Positions 61,662-64,000 of a DNA stretch of 64,000 nucleotides are shown piece by piece (within the stretch, counting starts at the first letter, position 1; each line of letters begins with the position of its first letter). The notes under the pieces are model-generated. The model had not been told where the DNA came from. It did not search any database and saw only the letters and a program-made list of their open reading frames with translations. Source of the DNA: an uncultured Collinsella sp. (lineage in GTDB: Bacteria > Actinomycetota > Coriobacteriia > Coriobacteriales > Coriobacteriaceae). The translations under genes and the position numbers were made by a program. The stretch is from NCBI GenBank assembly GCA_900541745.1, contig UQLA01000009.1:1-64000 (forward strand), read 5' to 3'.

Positions 61662-64000
61662 CTAGAAGTTGTAGGTGACCACCTGAGGCTCGGCGGGTTC
61701 GACGAAGATGGTTGGATCCGGCTGTTCAACGCGGACGAACTTGACGGTCACGGCCTCAAAGCCTGCCTTGTGCAGAACATCAGCGTAGACGCGCGCCTGC
61801 AGGGCGTGCTTCTCCTGCAGCTGTTCCGGCGTCTCGTCCGGTGTGCCGCCCGTCTTGTAGTCGATGACCAGCGCGCGTGACGAATCCGCCGGGTTCGTCG
61901 CCAAAGCGTCGATGGCGCCTTCGGCATAGGCACCGTAGCGAGCGATGTCCTCGTCCTCGCAGCCCAGCGAAAAGAACGGCACCTCGGCGCGAACGCACGG
62001 CCACGCGAGCAGTTCGGCACGAACAGCCGACTTGAGCCAGCGGTCCAGGGCAACGTCGAAGCGTTCGCGCTGCTCCGGCGACAGGCGCCACTGGCGCGCC
62101 AGCGCATCGGCACGCGCGGCGGGCAGCTCACCGGCACCCATCTCGATCAGCCACTGGCAGGCGGCATGGAACGCCGAGCCCAGCGCCATGGGGTTGCCGG
62201 CGGGCTCAACGGCGGCCACGTCTGCATCCGTCATCTCGGAACCATCCGACTCCGCATCATCGCCGGCCTCGTCCATGGGCACGTGCGCCTCGGCGGCACG
62301 GTCCTCGGACTCGGCATGCAGCGCCGCGGCAATTGACGAGTAGCTGTACGAATCGCGCTCCGGATACGGGCAGGTGCCCATGCGCACGCCCGCTGCCTGG
62401 GGATACACGAGCTCAAATGCATCGGGCTCGGGGTCGGCAGGACCGGGAACGGCGGCGCGGGCGTCTGCACCGGCGCCCTCCGGCTCCGCATCGCCGCGGA
62501 CAAGCCTGCCCTCGGCATCCAGCGAAGCGTTGGCCTCAAACGCCTGCTCGCCAAAGGTAAAGTCCGCGAGCGAAATGAGCTCGTAGTCACCCGGCTGGGA
62601 GTTGTCGAACACCAGGCGGTCGGCATCGAGCTGCGGCATGTCCAGAGCGTCGGTCGGCAAAATACGGCGCAGCACGTCGTAGGTCAGATCGGTCTCGACG
62701 TCGAAGGTCGGCGCCGTCACCTTGCCACGGCTCACGCCGGCATCCATCGCCAGAATGACCAGCTCGCGCGCACGCGTCATGGCAACATAGAGCAAGCGGG
62801 CCCGCTCCTCGAGCGAAAGCTGCAGGTCGTCGTTGCGCAGGCGAACGAATGCCTCGGCGGGAGAACCCGTCGCGCAGACATCCTCCATGAGCTCCGGCGG
62901 CAACCATAGCGACGTGCCCTTACCCTTAAACGCATGCTCAAACTGCTTTTTAACGTCGTCGCCCTTCACAAAGGTTCCGTCGGCGAGCTTAACGCCGTCG
63001 AAGCGTGCCGGCAGCGCCACGACCTGCGCTCCGCCCTCGACGCGACCCATCTGTGCCGCACCCGAGGACTTACGCACGCCAAAGCACTCCGCAACCGCCA
63101 CGACCGGATACTCCAGGCCCTTGGATGCATGCACGGTCATGATGCGCACCGCGCCGTCGCCCTCCTCGTTGAGGGCGCCTGGGGCTTCCTTGCCCGCCAA
63201 GAAGCGGTCGAAGGCCAGCGCGATGGAGCGCGGCGAGTTACCGAACTCGGTCTCCGCCTCGGCCACGGCATCGAGCGCTTTGAGCACGTTGGCGGCAATG
63301 GCCTTGCCCTCGGGGCCGCGCTGCGCCAGACGCACGAACCAGCCCGAAGCGTTGACCACGTCGCGCGCGATCGACGCGAACGAATCGCGACCCACACGGC
63401 GAAGCGCATAGCGCAGCACCTCGCGGGCGCGCGTTACGAGCGGCAAACCCTGCAAGCCTGGCACATCGGAATTGCTCATGATGCCCGCATCAATGTTGCG
63501 GCGCGAGGTCTCCCCCGTCTGCTCGTCGAGCTTGGTCGCCAGCGCCAAAAACTCCTGGACGCCGAGCGCAAACATCGGCGAGGCCAGCAGCGGCATAAGG
63601 CCCTGCGCCGTATCGGCCGGATTGGCAAGTGCGCACACCAGGGCACGCACCGTCTGCACCTCGGCTGCCTGGGCAAAGACCGAGCCGCCCGCGATGACGC
63701 AGTCGAGCCCCTGGTCGCGGAAGGCCTGGGCGTAGACGTCGGCGTTGGTCATGCGGCCCAGCAGCAGCACCATGCCGCCCTGGGGCTGGCCGGCATCGGC
63801 AAGCGCGCGGAACCGCTCCGCGATCGCGCGGGCCTTGGCCTGTGTGCGCTCCTGCGTACTGCCGCCGGCAACAAAGAGGGCCTGGCGACGCGAGGCGTCT
63901 GCCACCAGCGTGTCCTTGCGGCCGTCGCTCGCCTCAAGGTCCAAAAAGCCCTGCATCAGGCCGCCGTTGTCGCCGTCGAAGACGCGTGCCACGTAACGCA
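61662..64000 (-). CDS. AddA/UvrD-type helicase-nuclease, C-terminal part
   Basis: This frame runs off the right edge, so only the last 779 or so codons are present and the true start lies outside. It holds the second helicase lobe (MTVHASKGLEYPVVAVAE, and LLYVAMTRARELVILA near the middle) and a C-terminal RecB-type nuclease domain (EGAIDALATNPA, then VIDYKTGG with catalytic Asp and Lys). This matches AddA of the AddAB double-strand-break repair complex. Walker A is beyond the edge. A 170-residue acidic insertion separates helicase and nuclease parts. Confidence 0.88.
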   Translation of the reverse strand, partial: RYVARVFDGDNGGLMQGFLDLEASDGRKDTLVADASRRQALFVAGGSTQERTQAKARAIAERFRALADAGQPQGGMVLLLGRMTNADVYAQAFRDQGLDCVIAGGSVFAQAAEVQTVRALVCALANPADTAQGLMPLLASPMFALGVQEFLALATKLDEQTGETSRRNIDAGIMSNSDVPGLQGLPLVTRAREVLRYALRRVGRDSFASIARDVVNASGWFVRLAQRGPEGKAIAANVLKALDAVAEAETEFGNSPRSIALAFDRFLAGKEAPGALNEEGDGAVRIMTVHASKGLEYPVVAVAECFGVRKSSGAAQMGRVEGGAQVVALPARFDGVKLADGTFVKGDDVKKQFEHAFKGKGTSLWLPPELMEDVCATGSPAEAFVRLRNDDLQLSLEERARLLYVAMTRARELVILAMDAGVSRGKVTAPTFDVETDLTYDVLRRILPTDALDMPQLDADRLVFDNSQPGDYELISLADFTFGEQAFEANASLDAEGRLVRGDAEPEGAGADARAAVPGPADPEPDAFELVYPQAAGVRMGTCPYPERDSYSYSSIAAALHAESEDRAAEAHVPMDEAGDDAESDGSEMTDADVAAVEPAGNPMALGSAFHAACQWLIEMGAGELPAARADALARQWRLSPEQRERFDVALDRWLKSAVRAELLAWPCVRAEVPFFSLGCEDEDIARYGAYAEGAIDALATNPADSSRALVIDYKTGGTPDETPEQLQEKHALQARVYADVLHKAGFEAVTVKFVRVEQPDPTIFVEPAEPQVVTYNF

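Overview
The window is high-GC bacterial chromosome whose gene content best fits an intestinal Actinomycetota of the class Coriobacteriia, most likely Collinsella. The reasons are the class III fructose-bisphosphatase, FolD/FchA/Fhs folate enzymes, QueH, very large cell-surface proteins with InlB-type B-repeats, and many AGGAG-type ribosome binding sites. The genus is inferred from family knowledge and was not checked by a search. I found about 42 protein genes or gene remnants. I saw no rRNA, tRNA, CRISPR array, phage or insertion sequence.

Layout. 1-15.3 kb: an SDR oxidoreductase, a tail-anchored coiled-coil protein, a queH-queA queuosine pair, a DUF3267 membrane protein, a divergent methionyl-tRNA synthetase-like protein, an RNA m5C methyltransferase, a tiny membrane protein, a TIM-barrel-like protein, DegV, class III FBPase and two GtrA proteins. 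15.4-26.2 kb: a cobalamin riboswitch followed by a 3160-residue surface protein and a small partner. Both proteins carry transcobalamin-C-terminal-like (DUF4430) domains, and the large one also has two beta-propellers and four B-repeats. 26.5-32.1 kb: an AarF/UbiB kinase with a phasin-like partner, a C69 dipeptidase, and a coupled fchA-folD pair. 32.3-45.0 kb: a surface and envelope region with zinc-ribbon membrane proteins, lipoprotein, PI-PLC-like sortase substrate, CDF metal exporter, HicB-HTH regulator and a broken PH-like gene. 45.4-64 kb: housekeeping genes fhs, ruvCAB, dnaE-SNF2, superoxide reductase and an AddA-like helicase-nuclease running off the right edge. This stretch also holds a degenerate NadE-like pseudoenzyme and an AT-richer MFS transporter with a small overlapping peptide gene.

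Two themes stand out. The first is metabolic. The locus at 15.4-26.2 kb looks like a B12-regulated surface corrinoid-capture system, and the FolD here has lost its cyclohydrolase lysine while sitting 2 bp from FchA, which can supply that reaction. The second is non-coding. The intergenic spaces are full of structured repeats that fall into several families, two of them present as pairs: 48-191 with 3342-3484, and 26261-26411 with 45107-45266. The first pair shows compensatory changes in a 15-bp stem and ends exactly at the stop codon of a gene in both copies. These look like mobile palindromic elements or unannotated RNAs.
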